64,000 nucleotides of DNA from contig NC_068915.1 in assembly GCF_023091745.1 (NCBI RefSeq), positions 49,906,001-49,970,000 of the forward strand. Direction: 5' to 3'. A model generated the notes under the pieces. It had not been told where the DNA came from and searched no databases. It saw only the letters and a program-made list of their open reading frames with translations. This stretch comes from Budorcas taxicolor. Its lineage: Eukaryota; Chordata; Mammalia; Artiodactyla; Bovidae. A program made the translations under genes and the position numbers. Positions 1-10,699 of this stretch are shown in pieces. How positions within the stretch are numbered: the first letter of the stretch is position 1; each line of letters begins with the position of its first letter.

Positions 1-660
1 GAAAGTAGGATGAAGTGAGCGAAGCACTGATCATGGGTACAAAATTTAAAAGGGCACCGAAAATCTCTTAGTCAAAACAAATTGTACTTTATTATATTAT
101 TTTAGCAAATCATAATCAATGCTCAAATTTAAGATAAATAAAATGTCAAGATTTAAGCAAAAGTAGGATCTGCTATAGATGGGTTAGGGTGAAACAAATG
201 GGCTGAATTGTAGAAATTCAAGGTCAGATCTTGTCTTTACCTAAATTTTTGACTTTTGTTTATCATGAATTTTCTGCAGTAATTTTGATTTTAAAATTAC
301 ACTAACAGTATTTATTTTGATTACTGATTATTTGGTACCTATATTTGGCACATACTCTGATGTGAGTGAGTCACTCACCTAACTCTATCCCTGGATATGT
401 AGCCCAGTCGAGACTCAGCAGTAAAAAGAAATAACATGCTTAACTGATAAAATTTAAGATACTAATATATCAATGGCATATGCAGAATATCTATGCATTC
501 AATATGTAAATAAAGTTGAAAATATTAATCATCAAGGCACAAAATGATTTTAAATAATGAAGAAATGTTTTTATGACTATGATAATCAAAATCTCACTTA
601 AAATGTGTTTCATATAAAAGCATAATATGTATATAAACAACTATGAAATTAAAATTCATT
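1..660. other. AT-rich DNA, nothing assigned
   Basis: I see no long reading frame, recognisable repeat or RNA gene here. Base composition is strongly AT-rich, like most non-repeat DNA in the window. Confidence 0.5.
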
Positions 661-667
661 TCATGAG

Positions 668-1170
668 TCAATATGCAGATTAGACAAAACTGAAAAGAGA
701 ATTAGTGAACTAGAAAATAGAATTGAAAATTCCAAAAAGAGATTAATTTGAAAACATAATAAGGACTAATATTCTTCTCATTAAAGTTCAAGAAAAAGCC
801 AAAATTGAGAATAAGAATGAGGAAATAGCTAAAGAAAATAATAATGGTTAAGAAATTTTCAGAAATGACAAAGGACATAAAGTTTAAAATTCAAAAGTAT
901 ATATTCTAAACAGGATTAATAAAAAGAAATGCAAACTTACACACAATAGGTACTTAAAAACAAAACTAATCTACAAACAAAATAAAAACTGTATATTTCA
1001 ACTTATAGTAGACTTTCCAATAGCAACATTCAGAGACAAAATCAATGGAAGAATGTGCTCAAAATGTTGAGAGAAATGAATCCTCAATTTTCAGTTATGT
1101 AACTTACAACCTCTCTTTCAAGAATAAGAACAAAATAAATAAGTACTGAGAAAATTTACCATGAATAGAC
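668..1170 (+). mobile_element. Old L1/HAL1-like LINE fragment (ORF1 region)
   Basis: A purine-rich, A-rich sense strand reads like the ORF1 part of ancient mammalian L1 or HAL1 elements: the run from about 660 (lysine/glutamate-rich, coiled-coil-like codons) is followed near 910-1120 by text resembling the part that aligns to L1 ORF1 C-termini. No frame is open. The assignment rests on recognition of the sequence pattern and is uncertain in extent; unassigned AT-rich DNA follows to the SINE at 1757. Confidence 0.45.
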
Positions 1171-1756
1171 TCTCCCTAAAAGTAATTATTTATGTTTTAC
1201 ATATATGTATATAATTCTAACATCTGTAATATATAGCTACCAAAACTAAATAGATGATGAGAAGATTTCAAAAAGAACCACCAAAAACAAAAAGTATACC
1301 TTTCAAATTTTATAGAGGAAAATTTACAGAATAATTTTTTTCATTTTGAAGTAATAAAAGAGGAAAGAAACAAAATATCACAATATAATTTTACAAAAAC
1401 AATTTACCAAATTTTAAGTAACAGATACAAATTTTACAAAGCACAGAAATATTAAAAACATTAATTTTAAAAGGCATTTTACTGACACAAGACCAAAAAA
1501 TTTTAATAAAATATATTAAGCACTCATGATCATGGGAGCAAAGCATTTAAATAATTCAATGGGTAATATAATCAGATTATATTTTAAAATCTAAACTAAA
1601 TGAGTTCTATTTCCTAGATTGAAGTTTTAGTAAAGCTATTCATACTTTTCCTCCATAAAGTGATTAAAGATAAATAAAATATATTCAAGTGAATAAAAAT
1701 AGATAAAGTTAACATATCCAATGGAGATTTTTTTAATCAGTAGTAATGAACAGGAA

Positions 1757-1975
1757 TGGGGACTTCCCAGGTGACCCAGTTGTAAAGAAGCAGCCTGCCA
1801 ATGCAGGACACAGAGGAGACACAGGTTCTATTCCAAGTCCAAAAGATCCCCTGGAGGAGGAAATGGCAACCCACTCCAGTATTCTTGCCTGGAGAATCCC
1901 ATGGACAGAGGAATCTGGCAGGCTAAATTGGAGTCACAAAGAGTTGGAGACAACTTAGTGACTAAATAACAACAA
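1757..1975 (+). mobile_element. Bov-tA SINE
   Basis: A tRNA-like head (gacttcccaggtgacccag, a B-box-like stretch near 1826) is joined to a Bov-A tail (cccactccagtattcttgcc, then gagttggag). This is the usual plan of ruminant Bov-tA: a Pol III-type head plus a BovB-related tail. The 70-codon frame across it is incidental. Confidence 0.9.
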
Positions 1976-2465
1976 TAAACATGGATATTTATGCCAGGAT
2001 TGTGGTAACAAGGTAACAGTCAAAAAAATCCCCCAAATGAAAGAATGGGCAAAGCAATTATATAGCAATACTGTAGAATTAATTATAGGAGTATTAATGA
2101 AAGAGCCATAGTCAATCAAATCAAAATATATCAAACTCCCAAATATATGCAACTTAGCAATGACTTTGGAAAAAAACACATCTTGTATGCCATCAATTAC
2201 ATGAAAACAAAATTATATGAAATAAGTATATATGCATATTTATTTAAAGAAATGACTGTCAAACATCATTGTTTAAATTGCTATATGTGTGATTTGTTTA
2301 CTTGGTAAAATGTATTTGTAATCCTCAAAACTATAGTCTAGACATCCTCAGAACAGTGAAAAATTTGAGTCTGAGGTCCATGCTCCCAGCTGACTGCTAA
2401 CAAGGCCAGGTGCTCAGCTTTCTCCTTTCAGCTCTCATAGAGATGCCCAGAGGAAGGAGAGGGCA
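1976..2465. other. AT-rich spacer, nothing assigned
   Basis: No repeat or gene recognised. Short minus-strand frames here are isolated and show no domain. Confidence 0.4.
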
Positions 2466-2660
2466 GTGTAATGCAGAGCAAGCCGCTCTGGCTCTGGGGC
2501 CAGGTGGACAGGGACTGAATTCCAGCTCTGGCACCTGTTAGTGAGGAGGCCTAAAGCAAGTCACTTAACCATGCTGAACCTTATTTCCTCTTTTGTAAAA
2601 TGAGATAAAATCAAATCTGCCAGAGTGAGCTGCTTTCACAATTCAAGACTGTAATCTATG
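2466..2660 (+). mobile_element. MIR SINE fossil
   Basis: The segment contains, in order, a MIR-like 'ggctctggggccag', 'attccagctctggcacc', 'caagtcacttaacc' and 'tttgtaaaatgagataa'. These are the landmarks of the ancient tRNA-derived MIR core and tail in sense orientation. It is heavily diverged, as expected for a repeat older than the placental radiation. Confidence 0.75.
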
Positions 2661-3049
2661 TGAGGTGTGTGGATGTGTGTGTGTCCATATTTCCTCTAGG
2701 AGCGATAGTTAAGTATTTGCTAAGACAGTGTTCACCTCAACCTTATGCAGCATAAATACCATGAATAAGGAGAATAAACGCATGAGGAAAACCAAAGAAA
2801 TAATGTATATGTATAGTAATTCTTTCCAGAGAGGAGTGAGAGGTGATAGGGGGTAGAAAAGTCATAAAACCAAAAGGGTCACAAAGGGAATTTTAACTGT
2901 GCTGGTAATGCTCTGCTGGATAATTCAGATGTTGGGTCCTCAATTTCTCATTTTATTATTTATGGCATATGACACATAACATATAAAATTATATTTATAG
3001 AATATTTCATAATAATTTATTTCAAAAGATCAATCTGTTTTTGTTTAGA
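2661..3049. other. Unassigned spacer
   Basis: A short imperfect GT run lies near 2664-2684. Nothing else is recognisable. Confidence 0.4.
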
Positions 3050-3312
3050 GTTGGGTCAGTTAACTATGGCCCATGGGTATAGCCACACTCAAGTTTCATT
3101 TAGAGCATGAACAGTTAAACTATGGCTCATAATCCAAATTCACCTGTTTTCATAAAATTTTATTAGAGCATAGCCTGCCCATTTTATGTATTTTCTGTGG
3201 TTATATTTGAGGTACAAGAGCAGAATTAAATAGTTGCAACAGAGAATTTATGGGTTAAAAATCTAAAATATTTATTATTTGGTCCTTTACCAAAAATTTT
3301 GCAAACCCTTCA
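3050..3312 (-). mobile_element. hAT-type MER DNA transposon fossil
   Basis: The sequence runs from 'actatggcccatggg' through 'aaattttattagagcatagcc', 'ttgcaacagagaatttatggg' and 'aatatttattatttggtcc' to 'aaaattttgcaaacccttc'. This order matches a very common non-autonomous mammalian hAT MER element in reverse orientation. The first 20-30 bases are partly repeated (about 3061 and 3118), so there may be a small internal duplication. I am not sure of the exact family name. Confidence 0.6.
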
Positions 3313-3529
3313 TTCAATGCAACATCTTAATACTCACATTAATTGGTAAGAATAGCTCAGGAGGCATAGCCAAAATGAACCATGGAGAGAAACACAGAAG
3401 AAAACTTTTTTCTATATGATAAAGTGGCACAAGCTTTTAATTTTTTGAGAGATACATAAAGCAGCAGGTGTAGGGGGCTGGAGCAATATGCCAGCAAATA
3501 AAATTGAAAATAAGTCAACAAGAAAACAC

Positions 3530-3655
3530 AAATATTAATTCATAGAATCCTCACAATCCCTATGCAAGTCAACTGAAGCACTGATAGATTAAGAAAATCA
3601 CCCATGTTTACACATGTTGTATCTAGTGAAGCTAGAATTCCATACAACCTCACTT
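3530..3655 (-). mobile_element. Probable MIR SINE fossil, reverse orientation
   Basis: The order 'aatcctcacaatccctatgc', 'gatagattaagaaaatcacc', 'agtgaagctagaattcc' resembles the reverse complement of the MIR tail and core. It is strongly diverged, so confidence is limited. Confidence 0.5.
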
Positions 3656-3916
3656 CCTTTGCAGAAAAATCCACATAATCTATTCTTAAGGTGATTCCCA
3701 TGGCAAACTATACACTGTGAGAAAACTCTACTTTTATTATCTCAAAACTTCTGTAAATTGTGTTATTTTAAAGAGTGAAAGAGGCAGTGACAAATTCAGT
3801 ATACCTCTTGGGTGGGAAAACAAAGACTCAGTGGACTCAAAACATTGGAAAAAAAGAGAAATTTAAGTCTCTTGGTCACCTGTGATGTTATTAAGAGATG
3901 CTGGTTTTCAACTGGG

Positions 3917-4147
3917 GCCTTCCCCTAGTGACTCAGCAATAAAGAAACTACCCGAAATGCAGAAGCCACAGGAATCACAGGTTCAATCCCTGGGGCAGGA
4001 AGATCCCCTGGAGGAGGGTATGGCAACCCATTATATATTCTTGCATGGAGAATTCCATGGATAGGGGAGTTTGGCAGGCTACAGTCCACAGGGTCACAGT
4101 CAGACACGACTGAAGAGACTTGGGTACTTAGTACGCGTGCACACACT
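3917..4147 (+). mobile_element. Bov-tA SINE
   Basis: The tRNA-like head starts at about 3918 (ccttcccctagtgactcag), with a B-box-like 'ggttcaatccc' near 3980. The Bov-A tail follows with 'gaggagggtatggcaaccca' and ends in 'cagacacgactgaagagact'. Confidence 0.9.
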
Positions 4148-5844
4148 GGTTTCCAATCAGATATAATATGAAGTTTTGACATTTAGTACGTAGGTGGTTT
4201 ATGTGCTCAGTATATAAATATTAAAGGAAAGGACATACAAAGGAATTGATATCACCAAATTGACTGATATATGGGTTACTTTTTATGAATACAATGATTA
4301 TTATTTTGTTTTGCAATCAGTCAATTTATACAAAATGAGGATGTTATGGTGGGAAAATATTTATATCTGCTTGCTTTACTTAAAAAGAGCCAGAAGAATT
4401 ATCTTCACTTGGTGTATAACAAGCCATCGAATGCAAGGATCAAACTAATGTTTGACTTCCAGAAGAGGGGAAAATATTTTTTGAATTCAATTACCAAAAA
4501 TGAGGAAATAACATGAGTATTTCCTTGTGTTCTTATTGAAAATAATTATTCCTTTACTAGAAACTAAGGTTTTTATTGAAAATTATTAAAGATAATTAGA
4601 ATGTCAAAATGAAATTTAAAGCAAATTGACATAATATAATAAATATTATTTCACAAAACTTTAAAATATAAGATCTTTTTTAAATTATATATTTTTAGTT
4701 TAAGTGTATACTATATAAAATCAATTTTTCTCTACCACAAGTGAAAGTTCATTAGAAAGACTATAAGTAATCAGGAGGAAAATCTCTTTTTTAATTGTAT
4801 TTTCTTAGAGTCCATAGATCAAAGAAATGTAGGCCATAGAGAGATTTGAGATTTAGGTTAAAAGCCTTCTGTGCCCCCAGATATAATTGATGTTGCACAG
4901 AAATTAAAAACACTACCTAGAATTCTTAAGCATAATGGCTTAATTTATTTTTATTATTATACTTTTATGTAGAACAACACATTTATCACACAGGCTTGAA
5001 GAATTTTGATATGGGTTGAGTGAAGCACATTTATTAATACACTAACTTTTTTTAAGTTATCTGAAAAGACAATTATTAGAGTCTTACACTTTGAGAATAT
5101 TATTTTAGCAATATGACATCATTTAGTGTTTTCATTTATATTCAATTAAGCTTTGATCTATGGTTTCTAAAAGATATAAAGTCAAAGCAATTTCCATAAT
5201 TTTGATATTTTAATGTAATATATCTTGTTACTTATCAAAGAGGTCACATTTGTCATCCCATTAATTCCTACATCATTATACAAACTTTTTAGGATTTCTT
5301 GTAGGCAAAGATTCTTTCTCCTTTGTCCCTCACATTTCCATGTGTACTTACATGTGTACTTCTAAGAACCCATTTGCTATATTTGCATTTGGAACCTCAT
5401 TCCCTCTCTTGTTAGGGAAATGGGCCAGAAAACCACTGTAAATCCTCGTTTGCTGATCACAGAGAACTCTTGGTCACTTGTCATGGGATAAATCTTTCTT
5501 CTCTGGGAAGTCCACATTTTGCCTACTGATTAACTGTCAGTAGGTAAGCATGCTATTAACAGAATTGGGCCAAAAAACCAAATTACATCTTGCAAAACAA
5601 AACATAAGGTTATAAGAAAGTTAGTGGTCATTAGTTTCTATGTAACTCAATGGGAAATCATCAAACAACCTATGAAGAGTTCCCAATGAGACAGGATATA
5701 TTGTAGCTGGAGGTGATAGCTAGACATAATATAAAAGCAATTGCTTTAAATAAGAATTTAGTAATGTGGTGGTAAGGTGTGGGGAAGGTGGTGTTCTACA
5801 GTCCTATGATTACATCTGAATCATTTAGTGAGCCTGTGCTTCTG
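4148..5844. other. AT-rich DNA, nothing assigned
   Basis: About 1.7 kb without a recognisable gene or repeat; reading frames are short and unrelated to known domains. The right end carries one copy of the BovB target duplication at 5834-5844. Confidence 0.45.
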
Positions 5845-6182
5845 AAGCCCATTTCCCAGTTTCCCCCACAGTCAGTCTATCCCATTAGGAAGTTTCCATA
5901 AGCCTCTTATCCTTCTCCATCAGAGGGCAGACAGACTGAAAACCACAATCACAGAAAACTAACCAATATAATCACATGGACCACAGCCTTTTCTAACTCA
6001 ATGAAAGTAAGAGCCATGCGGTGTAGGTCCACCCAAGATGGACAGGTCATAGTGGAGAGTTCTGACAAAATGTAGTCCACTGGAGAATGGAATGGCAAAC
6101 CACTTCAGTATCCTTGCTTTGAGAACCCCATGAACAGTATGAAAAGGCAAAAGTTAGGACACTGAAAGATGAACTCCCCAGG

Positions 6183-6904
6183 TTGGTAGGTACCCATATG
6201 TTACTGGAGATCCAGAAGAATGAAGAGACAAAGCCAAAGCAAAAACAACCCCCAGTTGTGGAGGAGACTGGTGATAGAAGTAAAGTCCAATGCTATAAAG
6301 ATCAATGTTGTATAGGAACCTGGAATGTTAGGTCCATGGATCAAGGCAAGATGGAAGTGGTCAAACAGGAGATGGCAAGAGTCAACATCAGCATTTTAGG
6401 AATCAGTGAACTAAAATGGACTGGAATGGATGAATTTAACTCATTTAACCCTTATATGTACTACTGTGGGCAAGAACCCCTTAGAAGAAGTGGAGTAGCC
6501 ATCACAGTCAACAAAAAATCTGAAATGCAACACTTGGATCCAATCTCAAAAACGACAGAATGATCTCTGTTCGTTTCCAAGGCAAACCATTCAAAATCAG
6601 AATAATCCAAGTTTATGCCCCTACCAGTAATGCTGAAGAAGCTGAAGTTGAATGGCTCTATGAAGACCTACAAGACCGGGAACTAACACCCAGAAAAGAT
6701 GACCTTTTCATTATAGGGGACTGGAATACTAAAGTAGGAAGTCAAGAAACACCTGGAGTAACAGGCAAATTTGGCCTTGGAGTACAGAATGAAGCAGGGC
6801 AAAGGCTAATAGAGTTTTGCCAAGAGAACGCACTCGTCATAGCAAACATCCTCTCAAACAACACAAGACTTTACACATGGACATCACCAGATTGTCAATA
6901 TTGA
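6183..6904 (+). pseudogene. BovB endonuclease domain, frameshifted
   Basis: This is the N-terminal nicking domain of the BovB polyprotein, which in active RTE elements cuts the chromosomal target to prime reverse transcription. Two overlapping frames carry it: 6183-6563 has the TWNVRS and ISELKW motifs (metal-binding N and E), and 6560-6904 has VYAPTSNAEE, the GDWN block and a YTWTSPD block. The frame changes at about 6540-6563 and a stop follows at 6902. The downstream SDH catalytic block is degraded (about 6995-7003, reading 'tatgaa' where the histidine codon is expected). It is therefore not functional. Confidence 0.9.
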
Positions 6905-7464
6905 AATCAGACTGATTATATTCTTTGCAGCCAACAATGGAGAAGCTCTATACAGTCAGCAAAAACAAGATCGGGAGTGGACTGTGGCTAAGATTATGAA
7001 CTCCTTATTGCCAAATTCAGACTTAAATTGAAGAAAATATGGAAAACTACTAGACCATTCAGGTATGACATAAATCACAATTATACAGTGGAAGTGAAAA
7101 TAGATTCAAAGGATTATTGGATAGACAGAGTGCCTCAAAAACTACAGATGGAGGTTCATGATATAGTACAAGAGGCAGGGATCAATACCATCTACAAGGA
7201 AAGAAATGCATAAAGGCAAAATCATCTGAGGAGGACTTACAATACCTGTGAATAGAAGAAAAAGCAAAATGCAAAGGAAAAAAGGAAAGATATACCCATT
7301 TGAAAGCAGAGTTCCAAAGAATAGCAAGGAGAGATAAGAAAGCCTTCCTCAGTGATTAATGCAAAGAAATTTTTTAAAAAAAGCAATAAAATGGGAAGAG
7401 GTGGCAAGAATACATAGAAGATCTATACAGAAAAGATTTTCACAACCAAGATAATCATGATGGT

Positions 7465-8858
7465 ATGATCACTCACCTTGAGCCAGACATCCTGGAGTGC
7501 CAAGTCGAGTGGGAATTAGGAAGCATCCCTAGGAACAAAGTTAGTGGAAGTGATGGATTTACAGTTGAGCTATTTCAAATCCTAAAAGATGATGCTGTGA
7601 AAGTGCTGCACTCAATATGCCAGCAAATATGGAGAACTCAGCTGGTGACTGGACTGGAAAAGGTCAGTTTTCATTCCGATCCCAAAGAAAGGCAATGCCA
7701 GAGAATTACCAAACTACCACACAATTGTACTCATCTCACACACTAGTAAAGAAATGCTTAAAATTCTCCAAGCCAGGCTTCAGCAATACGTGAACTGTGA
7801 AATTCCAGATGTTCAAGCTGGACTTAGAAAAGCCAGAGGAAGCAGAGATCAAACTGCCAACATCATCTGGATCATCAAAAAAGCATGAAAGTTCCAGAAA
7901 AAAATATATTTCTGCTTTATTGACTATGCCAAAGCCTTTGACTGTGTGGATCACAACAAACTGTGGAAAATTCTGAAAGAGATGGGAATGCCAGACCACC
8001 TGACCTGCCTCTTGGGAAACCTATATGCAGATCAGGAAGCAACAGTTAGAACTGGACATGGAACAACAGACTGGGTCCAAATAGGAAAAGGAGTACGTCA
8101 AGGTTGTATATTGTCACCCTGCTTATTTAACTTCTATGCAGAGTACATCATGGGAAATGCTGGGCTGGAGGAAGCACAAGCTGGAATCAAGATTGCTGGG
8201 AGAAATATCAATCACCTCAGATATGCAGATGACACCACCCTTATGGCAGAAAGTGAAGAGGAACTAAAAAGCCTCTTGATGAAAGTGAAAAAGGAAAGTG
8301 AAAATGTTGGTTTAAAACTCAACATTGAGAAAATTAAGATCATGGCATGTGGTTCCATCACCAATAGATGGGGAAACAGTGGAAACAGTGACAGACTTTA
8401 CTTGGGGGGAGGGGTGCTCCATAATCACTGCAGATGGTGACTGCAGCCATGAAATCAAAAGATGCTTACTCCTTGGAAGAAAAGTTATGACCAACCTAGA
8501 CAGCCTATTAAAAAGCAGAAACATTACTTTGCTGGTGCAGGTCCATGTTGTGAAAGCTATGTTTTTTCCAGTAGTCATGTATGGATGTGAGAGTTGGACT
8601 ATAAAGAAAGCTGAGTGCTGAACAATCAATGCTTTTGAACTGCAGTGTTGGAGAATACCCTTGAGAATCCCTTGGACTGCAAGTAGATCAAACCAGTCAA
8701 TTCTAATGGAAATCAATCCTGGATATTCATTGGAAAGACTAATTCTGAAGATGAAACTCCAATACTTTGGCCACCTGATGCAAAGAACTAACTCATTTGA
8801 AAACACCCTGATGCTGGGAAAGATTGAAGGCGGGGGAGAAGGTGACGACAGAGGATGA
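7465..8858 (+). pseudogene. BovB reverse transcriptase domain, broken
   Basis: This is the polymerase part of the BovB polyprotein. The fingers/palm start lies in 7465-7746 and continues after a frameshift. The longest open piece, 7946-8440 (164 codons), holds GVRQGCILSPCLFN and the catalytic YADD box at 8222-8233, which is intact. After another frameshift, 8325-8621 and 8661-8858 hold the thumb and C-terminal region (VMYGCESW; WTASRSNQSIL). Several shifts and in-frame stops separate the pieces, so no full product is possible. Confidence 0.9.
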
Positions 8859-9204
8859 GACGATTGGATGGCATCACCGATTCAATGGACATGAGTTTTA
8901 GCATGCTCAGGAGTTGGTGATGTACAGGGAGGCCTGGCGTGCTGCAGTCCATGGAGTTGCAAAGAGTTGGACAGGACTGAGTGACTGAACTGAACTGTGC
9001 TTCTGGATGATGAATTTCACAAGTGTGTCTCAGTTTTTTATTTCCTCCACACTTTTGTGGAACAAAATGGCTAGTGTTGCCTGGAGTTGACTATTTCTCT
9101 TCCCCCAGGTCAGTTAGGATCTGACATTACCCAGCAGATTAAGCTCTTGTGAAGTAGATTCTCTTAAGGGAGGGCTTTAAAAGAAAATAATGCTCTGGTG
9201 TATA

Positions 9205-9710
9205 GTTGACCCTTGAACAACACAAAAGTGAAATCGCTTCGTTTGTGACTGACTCTTTATGACCCCATGGACTGTAGCATACCAGGCTCCCCCGTCCATG
9301 GAATTTTCCAGGCAAAAGTACTAGAGTGGGTTGCCATTTCCTTCTTCAGGGGATTTTCCCGACCCAGGGATCAAACCTGGGTCTCCCACATTGCAGGCAG
9401 ATGCTTTACCATCTGAGCCACTGGGAACAACGTAACTTTGAATTATGTGGGTTCATTTTTATGTGGATTTTTTTCAAGAAATAAATTTATGTACTGTAAG
9501 TGTATTTTCTCTTCATTATGATTTTCTTAATAAAATTTTCTTTTTTCTAGTTTACTTTATTGTATGAATACAATATATAATACATATGTGTAACATACAA
9601 AATATGTGTTAATGGCATTTTATGTTATTGGTGAGATTTCCAGTCAACCGTAAGCTATAACTAATTAAGTTTTTGGAGAGTCAAAAGATATATTCAGACT
9701 TTTGAGAGTG
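9205..9710 (+). mobile_element. MER-type DNA transposon fossil, split by a SINE
   Basis: The left piece begins with 'gttgacccttgaacaacac' (9206-9224). The right piece (9429 onward) has 'aattatgtgggttc', 'tatgtggatttttttc', 'tgtattttctcttc' and 'ccagtcaaccgtaagctat'. Together they read as a widespread mammalian DNA transposon end, probably of the Tigger/MER group. A minus-strand Bov-tA sits inside, with the host bases gaacaac repeated on both sides. Family assignment is from memory of the pattern, and strand is nominal. Confidence 0.55.
9225..9428 (-). mobile_element. Bov-tA SINE inside the MER fossil
   Basis: It reads in reverse: the Bov-A tail comes first (gactgactctttatgacccc), then 'gttgccatttccttcttcag', then the reverse tRNA head (gatcaaacctgggtctccc, accatctgagccactggg). 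The flanking gaacaac copies support a true target duplication. Confidence 0.9.
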
Positions 9711-10155
9711 TAGGATTGTGATTCCTTTGTTCCTTCATGATAAGGGTCAATTATATATCAAAATGTTTCCTTTCCCCTTCCCTCTGGAGGCATCTCGAGA
9801 TGTTTTCTCTGATATTCATCAGATTAAGCTCCTGGGGGTAATACTCACAAAAATGTTGGGGTGTCTCTATGACTGGGTCCCCCAGAAGATTTTAACTTTT
9901 GCAGACTTGTCTGCACTGAGTGCATCCAATTCATCAGTTACACTTCTGGTTTTCCTACCCCAGACCCTGTTCCCTGGAACATTTCTGCCTGTGAGTCTTT
10001 GTCTCAGTAAGCTGATGAACTGTATTCATCTGTTGGTCATTCCAATTTGATAGCAGTATTTTGACTGTGTCCTCCCGTTTATAAAATCCAAGCCAAGTTG
10101 CTAATTTTTCAGTCCGTTGTGCTTTTTATCTGTTTTCTTAAGATTTTAAATATTT
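9711..10155. other. Unassigned DNA with one open frame
   Basis: A 110-codon plus-strand frame (9718-10050) shows no motif I recognise and has no neighbouring coding support. I treat it as chance. Confidence 0.35.
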
Positions 10156-10290
10156 CTTTATTTACTTTTTTTTTTTTTTTGCCTCACCATGCAGCTTATG
10201 ATATTTTAGTTCCCTAACCAGGGACTGATCCCTGGCCCTTGGCAGTGAGAGTGTGGAGTACTAACCTCTGGACTGCCAGGGTATTCCCTG
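10156..10290 (-). mobile_element. CHR-type tRNA SINE fragment
   Basis: A T-run at 10168-10181 (the reversed A-tail) is followed by 'cctcaccatgcagcttatga', 'ccctaaccagggactgatcc' and 'ctctggactgccagggtattc'. This is the usual reverse reading of a ruminant/cetacean CHR-type SINE. Confidence 0.75.
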
Positions 10291-10487
10291 TTATGCTTTT
10301 TACTTGTTGCTTGAACTCTGTTCCTTATAAGTGGAAACTAAAATAGAAATTCTAGGTTATTATTCTAAATATTTTTAATAAAAGAAGGAGGAACATAATT
10401 TTACCCCAGAGCAAATAAGCATCAGATTGTGTGCATAGAAACTAACCATGAGTAATGTCTTAGAACATCTACCCTAGGATATAGTGT

Positions 10488-10695
10488 GGGCTTCCCTGGT
10501 CGCTCAGGTGGTAAAGAATCTGCCTGCAATGAGGGAGACCTGGGTTCAATCCCTGGGTTGGGAAGATTCACTGGAGGAGGGCATGGCAACCCATTCCACT
10601 ATTCTTGCCTGGAGAATCCCCATGGATAGAGGAGCCTGGCAGGCTATATAGTTCATGGGGCACAAAGAGTTGAACATGACTGAGTGACTAAGCAG
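10488..10695 (+). mobile_element. Bov-tA SINE
   Basis: The tRNA head 'ggcttccctggtcgctcagg' and B box 'gggttcaatccctgggttgg' are followed by a Bov-A tail (gaggagggcatggcaaccca) ending 'aacatgactgagtgacta'. It is well preserved. Confidence 0.92.
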
Positions 10696-10699
10696 AGGA

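Larger units (their letters stand above)
5845..8994 (+). mobile_element. BovB LINE (RTE clade), near full length, copy 1
   Basis: The 11-bp sequence ctgtgcttctg at 5834-5844 is repeated at 8995-9005, so this is one insertion with preserved TSD. Inside are a 5' leader, an apurinic/apyrimidinic endonuclease region (about 6300-7010), an RTE-type reverse transcriptase region (about 7465-8860), and the short BovB 3' end with 'gagtgactgaactgaactg' and no poly(A) tail. The leader lacks the GC-rich tandem region seen in copy 2, so this is either an older leader type or 5'-shortened. Many substitutions, frameshifts and deletions mark it as older than copy 2. Confidence 0.95.

Noticed and set aside
9718..10050. 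110-codon frame as a small protein gene
   Set aside because: Hydrophobic but without signal-peptide logic or known motif, and next to repeat fossils. Chance is the simplest reading.
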